Position numbers and translations under genes: made by a program
In this document: in pieces, positions 54,737 to 62,827 of the stretch
How the letters are laid out: every line of letters begins with the position of its first letter
Numbering within the stretch: position 1 is the first letter of the stretch
Notes under the pieces: model-generated
What the model was told of the DNA's origin: nothing
Databases searched by the model: none
Seen by the model: only the letters and a program-made list of their open reading frames with translations
Source: Bacillus mesophilus
GTDB taxonomy: Bacteria > Bacillota > Bacilli > Bacillales > SA4
Assembly (NCBI RefSeq): GCF_011008845.1
Contig: NZ_JAAIWM010000006.1
Location: 174,832-238,831 of the forward strand
DNA: 64,000 nt
Direction of reading: 5' to 3'

Positions 54737-55522
54737 ATGTTCTACATTTCTATCTTTTTTCAATATATGGCGCAATACATGAAAACGAGACTACAATACC
54801 GTTCGGATATGGTCGTTGAAATTATATCAGATCTTCTTTTTCAGGCGGTAAATTTGATTTTTATATTAGTAGTGTTTGGTCACACCCAGTTTCTAAATGG
54901 CTGGACCAGGGATGAGATTATCTTTATTTATGGATTTTTCCTAGTTCCTTTTGCGATTTTTGGTGCCTTTTTTAATATTTGGGACTTTAATGAGCGTTAT
55001 ATTGTGAAGGGGGAAATGGACCGGATCTTAACAAGGCCGATTCATAGTCTGTTTCAAATTATAATAGAAAGAATGGAGCTAGAATCGTTATTCGGTATTA
55101 TAACAGGTATGATTGTAATGGGTTATGCTAGCATTCAGTTGCAATTAACTTTCTATTGGTATGATGCCATTTTATTTATTCTCATGGTACTTGGTGGTGT
55201 GTTCGTGTATGCTGGTATTTTTATTATGCTAGCTAGCATTGGGTTCTGGTCTGATGCTAGAACTTCCATCATGCCAACGATGTATAATATCGGGAATTAT
55301 GGACGTTATCCGGTTGATATTTATAATAATGTAATTAAATTTGTGTTAACGTGGATTCTGCCATTTGCCTTTGTGGGAGTCTACCCGGCTGCTTACTTTT
55401 TAAGAAAAGAAGAATGGTATGGCTATGCTTTTTTTACACCTGTAATGGGCCTTATATTTATAACACTCGCTGTTCTTCTGTGGAATATTGGCGTGACTAA
55501 ATATCGAGGAGCGGGAAACTAA
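54737..55522 (+). CDS. ABC-2 type transporter permease, DUF990-like, second subunit
   Basis: A 261-residue membrane protein with about six helices. It contains MDRILTRPIHSLFQIIIERMELESLFGIITG, matching the xRP segment of its partner, and ends with a hydrophobic helix plus a short basic tail. It begins one base after the stop of the first permease gene, completing a three-gene exporter of one ATPase and two different permeases. The transported compound is not known. Confidence 0.85.
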   Translation: MFYISIFFQYMAQYMKTRLQYRSDMVVEIISDLLFQAVNLIFILVVFGHTQFLNGWTRDEIIFIYGFFLVPFAIFGAFFNIWDFNERYIVKGEMDRILTRPIHSLFQIIIERMELESLFGIITGMIVMGYASIQLQLTFYWYDAILFILMVLGGVFVYAGIFIMLASIGFWSDARTSIMPTMYNIGNYGRYPVDIYNNVIKFVLTWILPFAFVGVYPAAYFLRKEEWYGYAFFTPVMGLIFITLAVLLWNIGVTKYRGAGN

Positions 55523-55533
55523 TATCTAATAGC

Positions 55534-55992
55534 ATGACAACCATCTCTCCAACATATGTTAGGACGAGGTGGTTTTCTTTGGTTAATTTACTATTTTTAT
55601 CTGTCATTATGTTTAGTCTATATAAAAGCTTCAGTCAGATCTTTTTACGCCAAGAGCATAGAAAGAATTATATTTCGTTTGAAAATCTAGCCTTTTTATT
55701 TCTAGTTTATGTAAATGTATTAATTGGTTTTAGTTTGGTGTATACGATCTTTGAAATGAAGGGTATTCCAGTTTTGGTAGAGGGTGGCTCAATCCTTACT
55801 GGTGGTTTCCTTGAAATTCTCTCTTCCTCGTTATATTTTAGTGCCATTACTCTACTTTCTGTAGGATATGGGGATATTACCCCAATTGGAATAGGACGTT
55901 GGTTTGCTGTTTTAGAGGCATTAATCGGCTATATTATCCCTGCTGCCTTTGTTGTTAGAAGCATGGTTGATTTTGAACAAAGGCCAAACTAG
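55534..55992 (+). CDS. Potassium channel family protein (pore-loop type)
   Basis: A 152-residue membrane protein with two N-terminal hydrophobic segments (about 15-33 and 50-72), a pore helix, the K+ selectivity filter SVGYGD (in TLLSVGYGDITPIG, near residue 110) and a final helix (WFAVLEALIGYIIPAAFVVRSM). It lacks a cytoplasmic RCK/TrkA domain and so should be a small ion_trans_2-type channel that acts as a tetramer. It begins 11 bases after the ABC permease stop and is probably part of the same transcript. No strong ribosome-binding site is visible. Confidence 0.85.
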   Translation: MTTISPTYVRTRWFSLVNLLFLSVIMFSLYKSFSQIFLRQEHRKNYISFENLAFLFLVYVNVLIGFSLVYTIFEMKGIPVLVEGGSILTGGFLEILSSSLYFSAITLLSVGYGDITPIGIGRWFAVLEALIGYIIPAAFVVRSMVDFEQRPN

Positions 55993-56162
55993 GTGTCTAG
56001 TTTTTAACTTGCAAATCTCAAATGTAAACATGTTATTTTCTCTAGTAGAAATACTGTGTTTACTTTTTGTTTTTCACTGATAAATTGGTTAATTATGTTA
56101 AAATATATATCTAAAAAGATTGAAGTGCCTAAATATATTTTTAAAGGATTGGAGAGAAAAGG

Positions 56163-56624
56163 TTGGTTATAAGACTTGCTGAACATAAAGATATTCATGA
56201 GTTGATCAAAATGAGATGGGATTTTACAATTGAATATGACGAAAGTAAGAAGGATTCATCGTATGAAGATTTTGAAAAGGAATGTTATGTTTTTTTAGAA
56301 AAAGCATTAAACGGTGACACCTGGTTTATTTGGGTGGCTGAGGAAAACGGAACAGTGGTATCGCATATATACATAGAACTCATTCAAAAAGTACCTCGTC
56401 CTGGTAAAGTTACAAACTCATTTGCATATATGACCAATGTTTATACCATTCCAGAATATCGAAATATGGGTATTGGAAGTAAGGTGCTTGGTACAATTAA
56501 CAAGTGGATAAAAGATAACAGCTATGAATTTGTTATTGTATGGCCAAGTGAGGACTCAATCAATTATTATAAGAAAAATGGATACATTCATAGTACAGAA
56601 CCTATGGAGTATTTCCCTTCATAA
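56163..56624 (+). CDS. GNAT family N-acetyltransferase
   Basis: A 153-residue acetyltransferase. The acetyl-CoA motif is TIPEYRNMGIGSKVLGTINKWI (near residues 98-119), followed by IVWPSEDSINYYKKNGYIHS, the last conserved strand and helix of the fold. The TTG start is preceded by GGAGAG. Acceptor unknown; proteins of this shape act on small amines or peptides. It is followed by a terminator. Confidence 0.85.
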   Translation: MVIRLAEHKDIHELIKMRWDFTIEYDESKKDSSYEDFEKECYVFLEKALNGDTWFIWVAEENGTVVSHIYIELIQKVPRPGKVTNSFAYMTNVYTIPEYRNMGIGSKVLGTINKWIKDNSYEFVIVWPSEDSINYYKKNGYIHSTEPMEYFPS

Positions 56625-56637
56625 AAAACAATTAAGA

Positions 56638-56670
56638 AAGGGCTAAGAGGAATCGTTCCTCTTAGCCCTT
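56638..56670 (+). terminator. Terminator after the GNAT gene at 56163
   Basis: AAGGGCTAAGAGG and CCTCTTAGCCCTT form a 13-bp perfect stem around AATCGTT. Confidence 0.85.
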
Positions 56671-56809
56671 ATTGATTAGATAGATCAAGTATTGTAAAAA
56701 CTAATTACTAAATTAATGGGTAAATATGTTAAGATAATTGTATAGATTTGCAAATTTTTGTCAGTAATTAATTTTAATCTAGGCTGAGAGCAGAAGAGAA
56801 GGGATTAGT

Positions 56810-58027
56810 ATGGAAAACAACTATACTCATATAAATCAAAAGCTATACTATAGCACAGTGTTAGTGGTTATATCACTTATGCTACTAGGATTGTTTGTTG
56901 ATAATCCACTTCTTGAACATCCTGGACCAGGCTTTTTTACACATGGTGCTCTAGTGTGCCTTTTTTCTATGTGTCTCATAATCTATCCTAAATACAAGTC
57001 ACATTTCATTAGAATCCTTATTATCGTGATAGGATCTAGTTATTTTTATAGTATTTTCTTTTTATATCCGAATACTTGGTCGAACTTTATTTTTTTATGT
57101 TTCATTCCGGCAATCTCTATCTTATTCTTCGATAGTAGGCTTTTTCATTACACCTTACTAACTAATACTTTTATAATCATTGGTCTATTAAGCTATATTG
57201 CTGTAGTTGATTCACCACACTTTTATCCTTACATTAGGGAAGACTTGATCGGTAATATTATTAATTTTCTAGGAAGCCAAGCGATTCTTTATTTTATTTT
57301 TTACATATCATATGGACGGTTGCAGAAACAAAAGCTCTATTATGAGCAAATTAAACAATCGGAGCGCTTGAAAACAACTGGACAGCTAGCTGCTGCTGTA
57401 GCACATGAAATTAGAAACCCTTTAACAGTTGTTAAGGGATTCTTACAAATCTATGAGAAAGAAAATAAATATAATGAGGAAAGTAATAGACATTATTCGT
57501 TAATGATTGATGAATTAAACACAGCAGAACAGGTAATATCTCAATTTTTATCCATTGCAAAACCAGACAAAGACACGAAGCCTGAACTCGTCAATGTGAA
57601 GACTGTTCTTCAAAGCGTAACGGACCTTCTGAACTCTTATGGGCTATTACGTGATAATAAGATTATTCTAAGAATGGATGAAGATTGTTATATTGCTGCG
57701 AATACCATAGAGTTTAAACAGCTTTTGATCAATATTATTAAGAATGCAATTGAAGCATCTCGTGTTGGTGACTCTGTTGTCATTACTGCTGAGAGTAAAA
57801 AGAGCTTGGTTGAAATTAAAGTGATTGATCAAGGGCAAGGTATGTCAAAGGAAGAAATAGATTCTCTTGGCACTCCATTTTATTCGTTAAAAAGTAAAGG
57901 GACCGGACTTGGTATGATGATTTGCTTTAATATCGCTACAAAGTATAAAGGAAGCATCTCGTTTAGTAGCGAAAAGGGTGTAGGTACAACGGTTACCATT
58001 CGATTTCCATCGACAAATGTAAGGTAA
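56810..58027 (+). CDS. Orphan sensor histidine kinase (sporulation-kinase-like)
   Basis: A 405-residue membrane kinase. Six hydrophobic segments span residues 15-175 with short loops and no PAS or large extracellular domain. The dimerisation/phosphoacceptor helix has His199 in AAVAHEIRNPLTVVKGF, and the HATPase domain has N-box INIIKNAIEAS, G1 VIDQGQGM, and G2 GTGLGMMIC. The AHEIRNPLTVVKGFLQ form resembles B. subtilis KinB/KinD-type sporulation kinases that feed Spo0F. No response regulator lies next to it. The signal is unknown. Confidence 0.88.
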   Translation: MENNYTHINQKLYYSTVLVVISLMLLGLFVDNPLLEHPGPGFFTHGALVCLFSMCLIIYPKYKSHFIRILIIVIGSSYFYSIFFLYPNTWSNFIFLCFIPAISILFFDSRLFHYTLLTNTFIIIGLLSYIAVVDSPHFYPYIREDLIGNIINFLGSQAILYFIFYISYGRLQKQKLYYEQIKQSERLKTTGQLAAAVAHEIRNPLTVVKGFLQIYEKENKYNEESNRHYSLMIDELNTAEQVISQFLSIAKPDKDTKPELVNVKTVLQSVTDLLNSYGLLRDNKIILRMDEDCYIAANTIEFKQLLINIIKNAIEASRVGDSVVITAESKKSLVEIKVIDQGQGMSKEEIDSLGTPFYSLKSKGTGLGMMICFNIATKYKGSISFSSEKGVGTTVTIRFPSTNVR

Positions 58028-58184
58028 GGCAAGGGGCTGCTATAGAGTGGCTCTTTTTTTGTGCTTTGGGAATAATGTTTAAGTATTAAACAATAATAAA
58101 ATTATAAAAAATAATATTTTTTTATCGCAAAACAATAAATAATGTGTTAAAATCATCTTAATTATAAATAAATGAGGTGTATAT

Positions 58185-58679
58185 ATGAAAACAAAAAGTT
58201 CAACTCTCTTTTTAAAGGTTGCTGTTATTTTTATTGGTATTCCAGTACTTGCGCTGTGTCTATTTTTATTACCACAGATTGCAGGGGAGGCGAATGAAGC
58301 AGCAGAAAGAGGATCGGATTTAGCTTTTGTGGTATATGGAATTCTAATGATTATGTATGTATCAGCGGTTCCATTTTACTTCGCATTGTACCAATCTTTT
58401 AACCTTTTAAGTTATATTGACAAGAACCAAGCTTTCTCTGAGTTATCGGTAAGTGCTTTATATAAGATCAAGAATTGTGCTTTAATTATTAGTGGTTTAT
58501 ATGTGATTGCTCTCCCGTTAGTCTATATATTTGCAGAGGTAGACGATGCACCAGGGCTCATCATTGTCGGGTTGGTGATGGTATTTGCTCCCCTGGTGGT
58601 TGCTGTCTTTGCTGCTGTTCTTCAAAGACTTTTACAAGAAGCCATTGAAATCAAATCTGAAAACGACTTAATAGTTTGA
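58185..58679 (+). CDS. DUF2975 membrane protein (YoaS-like)
   Basis: A 164-residue protein with four hydrophobic segments (about 10-30, 47-70, 95-118, 125-148) and the central YQSFNLLSYIDKNQAFSELSVSALYKIKN typical of DUF2975. It is followed after 10 bases by an XRE regulator gene, a pairing known from B. subtilis yoaS-yozG and many Firmicutes. The DUF2975 partner may sense a membrane signal or sequester the regulator, which is inference. The upstream gap has a TATA-rich promoter region. Confidence 0.85.
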   Translation: MKTKSSTLFLKVAVIFIGIPVLALCLFLLPQIAGEANEAAERGSDLAFVVYGILMIMYVSAVPFYFALYQSFNLLSYIDKNQAFSELSVSALYKIKNCALIISGLYVIALPLVYIFAEVDDAPGLIIVGLVMVFAPLVVAVFAAVLQRLLQEAIEIKSENDLIV

Positions 58680-58689
58680 GGTGAAAAAC

Positions 58690-58905
58690 ATGGCGATAAT
58701 TATTAATATTGATGTGATGCTAGCTAAAAGAAAAATGAGCGTAACCGAGCTTTCGGAAAGAGTTGGAATTACCATGGCTAACCTTTCTATCTTAAAAAAT
58801 GGCAAGGCTAAGGCAGTCCGATTATCAACATTAGAAGCAATTTGTAAAGCTTTGGACTGTCAACCTGGAGATCTATTAGAGTACCGAAGTGATGATGAAG
58901 ATTAG
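58690..58905 (+). CDS. XRE family transcriptional regulator (YozG-like)
   Basis: A 71-residue single-domain Cro/CI-type HTH protein: INIDVMLAKRKMSVTELSERVGITMANLSILKNGKAKAVRLSTLEAICKALDCQPGDLLEY. This is the compact YozG-like form with no sensing domain. ATG at 58690 follows GAGGTG; a GTG at 58681 overlaps it. It is coupled with the DUF2975 gene, and together they form a likely regulator/membrane-partner unit. Confidence 0.88.
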   Translation: MAIIINIDVMLAKRKMSVTELSERVGITMANLSILKNGKAKAVRLSTLEAICKALDCQPGDLLEYRSDDED

Positions 58906-58962
58906 AAGATGACTCCTTGATAGGGTAAGTTTTTTAGTTCAATCTTGGGAGGCACTAGATTC

Positions 58963-59757
58963 ATGGGAGCACTAAAACAACTTGTTCGTTTTGGTTGGGT
59001 CCAGGCCCTATCATGTTTGTTTCCGGTCGTAATATTTGCTTCATTGGCACTAACACAATTCATTCCACTTCTTTTCCTACCCCGGTATGACTGGCTGCTG
59101 ATCATTTGTCTACTCATGCAGTGGGTGATGCTCCGTTCTGGGCTTGAAACACGAGATGAACTAAAGGTAATAACATTGTTTCACTGTATTGGTCTTGCTC
59201 TTGAATTATTTAAAGTTCATATGGGTTCTTGGTCATATCCTGAAGAAGGTTATTTTAAAATTCTAGGGGTGCCTCTGTATAGCGGGTTCATGTACGCAAG
59301 TGTAGCGAGTTACCTTTGTCAGGCTTGGAGAAGACTACAAGTGGAATTGATTAAGTGGCCATCGTTTAAATTAGTCGTGCCTCTTGCGGCTGCCATTTAC
59401 TTGAATTTTTTCACACACCATTATTTGGTTGATATTCGTTGGGTGTTGTCTGGTCTCGTTATCATTGTCTTCTGGCAATCTTGGGTAACGTACGAGGTTG
59501 GAGGAACCCGGTACCGAATGCCAATTGTATGTTCATTTGTACTGATTGGATTCTTTATATGGATTGCTGAAAATATTGCCACCTTCTTTGGTGCTTGGGA
59601 ATATCCGAACCAAACGGACGTATGGAGTCTCGTTCATTTAGGGAAGGTGAGTTCCTGGCTTCTGTTGGTGATCGTGAGCTTTCTAATAGTGGCAACCTTA
59701 AAGCTGGTTAAGAGTAGAGGCCCCATAACTAAAAAAGATATTGGTCAATATTTATAG
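58963..59757 (+). CDS. DUF817 family membrane protein
   Basis: A 264-residue integral membrane protein with seven or eight hydrophobic segments. Its motifs, LEIFKVHMG-like (LELFKVHMGSWSYPEEGYFKILGVPLYSGFMYASVASYLCQ), FFTHHYLVDIRW and ENIATFFGAWEYPNQ, with several conserved His, Trp and Tyr, match the DUF817 family. Function is unknown. ATG 58963 follows GGAGG by a usual distance; an in-frame TTG at 58945 includes that site. A terminator follows. Confidence 0.82.
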   Translation: MGALKQLVRFGWVQALSCLFPVVIFASLALTQFIPLLFLPRYDWLLIICLLMQWVMLRSGLETRDELKVITLFHCIGLALELFKVHMGSWSYPEEGYFKILGVPLYSGFMYASVASYLCQAWRRLQVELIKWPSFKLVVPLAAAIYLNFFTHHYLVDIRWVLSGLVIIVFWQSWVTYEVGGTRYRMPIVCSFVLIGFFIWIAENIATFFGAWEYPNQTDVWSLVHLGKVSSWLLLVIVSFLIVATLKLVKSRGPITKKDIGQYL

Positions 59758-59764
59758 TATGAGA

Positions 59765-59796
59765 AACAAAGTCAAAGTTCTGACTTTGTTTTTTTA
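59765..59796 (+). terminator. Terminator after the DUF817 gene
   Basis: AACAAAGTCA and TGACTTTGTT form a 10-bp stem around AAGTTC, then a T run. Confidence 0.85.
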
Positions 59797-59892
59797 GATA
59801 TATCAGGAGGGATTAACTCTATTTAGATTGAATATATGTATCTATATAGAAAGATCCCTTTTTAAAGGTTGGAACGGACTGGAGGGGAATGT

Positions 59893-60255
59893 ATGAGTAT
59901 AGAAATAATGGGATTACTACTTATATTACTAATTTATCTAGTTATCTCACAGTGGTTTCTAAAACGAAAACTTCATATTAAGGAAGTTCGCAAAAGCATA
60001 TTAAGCGGTTACCGAAAAAAGAGATATGTTTACACCGAATTTTTACTGTTTATATTATTGTTTGTAAGTACCTTTTATATGATTGAAGACTTAGGTGCTT
60101 TTTCATTCTTGCCTCTATTTATGTTTTTTCTTCTAACAAATGTTTTGCGAGGGATTGAGGAATGGATCGAAAATAGAAGCGAAAAGGGATACTATCACGA
60201 CTGGTTGTCTTCGGTAGCGTTCCTAATTATAATCATATTTTTATTGATCGTGTGA
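59893..60255 (+). CDS. DUF4181 family small membrane protein
   Basis: A 120-residue protein with four hydrophobic segments: near residues 4-20, 52-70, 72-90 and 103-120. Between the first two is a basic region with KRKLHIKEVRKSILSGYRKKRYVY, which resembles DUF4181 proteins of Bacillus. Function is unknown. GGAGGGG precedes the ATG at 59893. It is followed directly by repeat copy 2. Confidence 0.7.
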   Translation: MSIEIMGLLLILLIYLVISQWFLKRKLHIKEVRKSILSGYRKKRYVYTEFLLFILLFVSTFYMIEDLGAFSFLPLFMFFLLTNVLRGIEEWIENRSEKGYYHDWLSSVAFLIIIIFLLIV

Positions 60256-60263
60256 CCAGAACA

Positions 60264-60505
60264 AAAGGCGCAAGCGCCCCGTTTAGCCTCAGGCATAGCA
60301 AATGTTCCTTGAAGAGAAAAAGGGTGATGTTTCCCTTTTGCTCTTCAAGGGTTATCCCGGTCTAACTGGCGCTAACTAAAGGAATATACAAAATTAGTTT
60401 GAATTAAAGCGCCAGTAAGACCCCGATTGGTTCAACTAACCATCAGAAAATCACTGATGGAAGTTTCACTGTATCTGACCTCGAGGGGCTGGGCGCTGTA
60501 GCTGG
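60264..60505. repeat. Modular structured repeat, copy 2
   Basis: Starts AAGGCGCAAGCGCCCC and ends CTGGGCGCTGTAGCTGG. The hairpin CCTTGAAGAG...AAAAGGG with CCCTTTT...CTCTTCAAGG replaces the different but equally pairing arms of copy 1. The 148-bp block 60350-60497 is almost identical to 22588-22734, 37 kb away. It takes up most of the 326-bp gap between the DUF4181 gene and the MFS gene. Confidence 0.85.
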
Positions 60506-60568
60506 ATTACTCCAAACCATTGAAACCAAACATGCCAATAAATTTTATACTTTCCTATAATTTTAAAA

Positions 60569-60598
60569 AAAGCCACTGCAATTATTCAGCAGCGGCTT
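60569..60598 (-). terminator. Terminator overlapping the end of the MFS gene
   Basis: AAGCCACTGC and GCAGCGGCTT (one mismatch-like G-T pair) form a stem that includes the MFS stop codon, with a U run on the minus strand. Confidence 0.75.
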
Positions 60599-62156
60599 GC
60601 TTGTCTTCATTATTAGAATGACGCAGAGGAATTTCTCGTAAAAAGAATGTTAGTAAAAAAGCAATGGTCATTATGGCTGCCCCAATAAGAAACACACCGG
60701 TAAGAGAAAAAGCTAACGATTCACGAAGTGTTCCGACTAGCTGTTCGAACAAAGGAAGCATTTCCGGAGTTAAACTGTTCTTTGCTTGATCTAGTTGATC
60801 TGGGTTCATTAGAATTTGAGGATTCGAGAAGTTTGCTAATCCGGTTCGATCCGTCTCAGGTGGTAAGCCAGCAACTAACTCCTTCATTTTATCCTCCATT
60901 CTAATAGTCATGACTGACCCTAAAACAGCTACCCCAACTGTTCCTCCAATCTGACGAAATAACTGAGTAGATGCAGTTGCCACGCCGAGATTTGAGTGGC
61001 TCACAGCATTTTGAACGGTTAGGGTGAATACAGGGAAGCAAGCACCTAACCCAAATCCCACAATAATCATGTTCATGACGGCTACCAAATTAGAGGTTTC
61101 TGATGACATAAATGACATGGATATCAAGCCAGCAGTCATTAATAATAATCCACCTAACGCGAAAATCTTATATTTACCTGTTTTCGTGATATATTGACCA
61201 ATAATTGAACTAGATGCAACCATGCTTAATGTCATAGGCATCATAATAAGACCAGAAGCTGTTGCCGAGGTACCGATTACTCCTTGAACGAAAAAGGGCA
61301 TGTACATAATCGTTCCGAACATTCCGGCACCAAGTAAGAACCCAATTCCATTAGAAAGTGAAAAAATATCATTTTTAAACAAATCTAAAGGTAAGACTGG
61401 ACTTGTTACTTTTCGCTCCACCTGTATGAACAATAGTAAAGAAATAATAGAAGCTGTAAATAAGCCAAGGATCGTATACGAAGTCCACTCGTATTGATTT
61501 CCTGCCCAGCTAAAGGCAAGCAATACAGGAACAATAATAAAGGTAATGAGAATAGATCCTAGATAGTCAATTTTCTCAGAAGGTCTCCGCTCAGTGGTTG
61601 GAAACAATGAAACAATCAATAAGAATGCTATAATTCCAAACGGTAGAAATACCCAAAATACCCATTTCCAATGTATGTGGTCGACAATCCAACCGCCAAG
61701 TGTTGGACCAAATACACTGGCAAGACCAAAAACAGACCCCATTAACCCTTGCCAACGACCTCGTTCACGAGGAGAAAATAAATCACCTACCGCTGTAAAG
61801 GCAGTAGACATAATCATTCCTGCACCTAAACCTTGGATTCCTCTATAAGCAATTAGGTGAATGATCGTTCCTGCTGTCCCACATAAAAGTGATCCTACAA
61901 TAAAAATACCAATTCCAATTAGAATAAATGGTTTACGTCCATAAATATCAGATAGCTTCCCAACTAAAATAGCTGTAACACTTGAAGTTAACATAAAGAT
62001 GGTGAATACCCAGTTAAAATACTCAATTCCACCTAAGTCCGAAACAATTCGAGGAAGTGCTGTACCAACAATGGTTTGATTTAATGCTGCAAAAAGCATG
62101 GCAGACATAATCGCAATCATAATCGTAATTTTTCTCTTATGATCTAAGTTCTCCAT
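60582..62156 (-). CDS. MFS drug exporter, DHA2 (EmrB/QacA) family
   Basis: A 524-residue, 14-helix multidrug antiporter. LNQTIVGTALPRIVSDLGG (motif D1-like), the loop motif LVGKLSDIYGRKPF, RGIQGLGAGMIM and GWRWVF-like (HWKWVFWVFLPFG) are typical of DHA2 proteins. It would export hydrophobic toxins using proton flux. It lies 13 bases after the marR gene and is surely controlled by it. Closest functional analogues are LmrB or Mdr-type exporters; the substrate range is not predictable. Confidence 0.92.
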   Translation of the reverse strand: MENLDHKRKITIMIAIMSAMLFAALNQTIVGTALPRIVSDLGGIEYFNWVFTIFMLTSSVTAILVGKLSDIYGRKPFILIGIGIFIVGSLLCGTAGTIIHLIAYRGIQGLGAGMIMSTAFTAVGDLFSPRERGRWQGLMGSVFGLASVFGPTLGGWIVDHIHWKWVFWVFLPFGIIAFLLIVSLFPTTERRPSEKIDYLGSILITFIIVPVLLAFSWAGNQYEWTSYTILGLFTASIISLLLFIQVERKVTSPVLPLDLFKNDIFSLSNGIGFLLGAGMFGTIMYMPFFVQGVIGTSATASGLIMMPMTLSMVASSSIIGQYITKTGKYKIFALGGLLLMTAGLISMSFMSSETSNLVAVMNMIIVGFGLGACFPVFTLTVQNAVSHSNLGVATASTQLFRQIGGTVGVAVLGSVMTIRMEDKMKELVAGLPPETDRTGLANFSNPQILMNPDQLDQAKNSLTPEMLPLFEQLVGTLRESLAFSLTGVFLIGAAIMTIAFLLTFFLREIPLRHSNNEDKQAAAE

Positions 62157-62169
62157 AGCAAATCCCCCC

Positions 62170-62589
62170 TTACATTTTAAATTTTTGAAATAAAGATATG
62201 AGCGTTAGGATTTCTTCGTTAGAAAGTCCATCAAAAGTTGAAAATAAATAGTCCGTTTTTTTGTTATGAAGTTTTTCGAATAAAGTCGCGCCAGTTGGTG
62301 TTAAAGTAATTTCGACAACTCTTCTGTCTTCTAATGAGCGCTCTCTTGTGACATAGTCTTTTTCAACCAACGAATCCGCAACAGAGGTTATATGACTAGA
62401 TGTCACCTTTAATTCATTAGAAATAGATGAGACCTTACTTGATCCATTTTCATGGAGATACTTGAGGAGTATAAATTCACTTCTATTTACTTCATCCCCA
62501 AGTGTTTCATTAATCCCTTTTCTTAAAGCTCTGATTGTATATTGAAAGGTACGTTCAAGTTCAACCATTAGTTCATCTCTTTTTGTCAT
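62170..62589 (-). CDS. MarR family transcriptional repressor
   Basis: A 139-residue winged-helix regulator: the DNA-binding core is SEFILLKYLHENGSSKVSSISNELKVTSSHITSVADSLVEKDYVTRERSLEDRRVVEITLT, with the wing RSLEDRR. It heads the two-gene operon with the DHA2 exporter, and a typical mechanism is release by toxic ligands. The tandem repeat right upstream is the probable operator. The ATG is preceded by GGTGATGAGG. Confidence 0.92.
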   Translation of the reverse strand: MTKRDELMVELERTFQYTIRALRKGINETLGDEVNRSEFILLKYLHENGSSKVSSISNELKVTSSHITSVADSLVEKDYVTRERSLEDRRVVEITLTPTGATLFEKLHNKKTDYLFSTFDGLSNEEILTLISLFQKFKM

Positions 62590-62607
62590 GTCCTCATCAC
62601 CTTATAA

Positions 62608-62625
62608 ATAGTTAATATAGTTAAT
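62608..62625. promoter_or_regulatory. Putative MarR operator
   Basis: ATAGTTAAT occurs twice in direct tandem (62608-62616 and 62617-62625), 19-36 bp upstream of the marR start codon. In either strand it also gives the TTAACTA-type half-sites common to MarR operators. The location in the marR-mfs leader supports autoregulation. Confidence 0.55.
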
Positions 62626-62749
62626 TATTCAGTAACCGAAATAAATTGTCAATTTTTTTGTATAAACTAGACCATAGTCTATACATGGGTGCGGGGAAGA
62701 GAATAAGTTATCTTATAGGGAACCCCCCCTCAATTTAGCTAGAGCGGTC

Positions 62750-62781
62750 AAGGCGAGAGAGTGATTTTCTCGCCTTTTTTT
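62750..62781 (+). terminator. Intrinsic terminator in the leader of the dehydrogenase gene
   Basis: AAGGCGAGA and TCTCGCCTT form a 9-bp stem followed by a run of seven T. It lies only 47 bp before the dehydrogenase start, with no gene upstream on the plus strand, so it may be an attenuator or end a small RNA. Confidence 0.7.
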
Positions 62782-62827
62782 AGTAGAATTTAATAAGATA
62801 GGAGTAGAGGGAAAGGGAGGCTATAAG

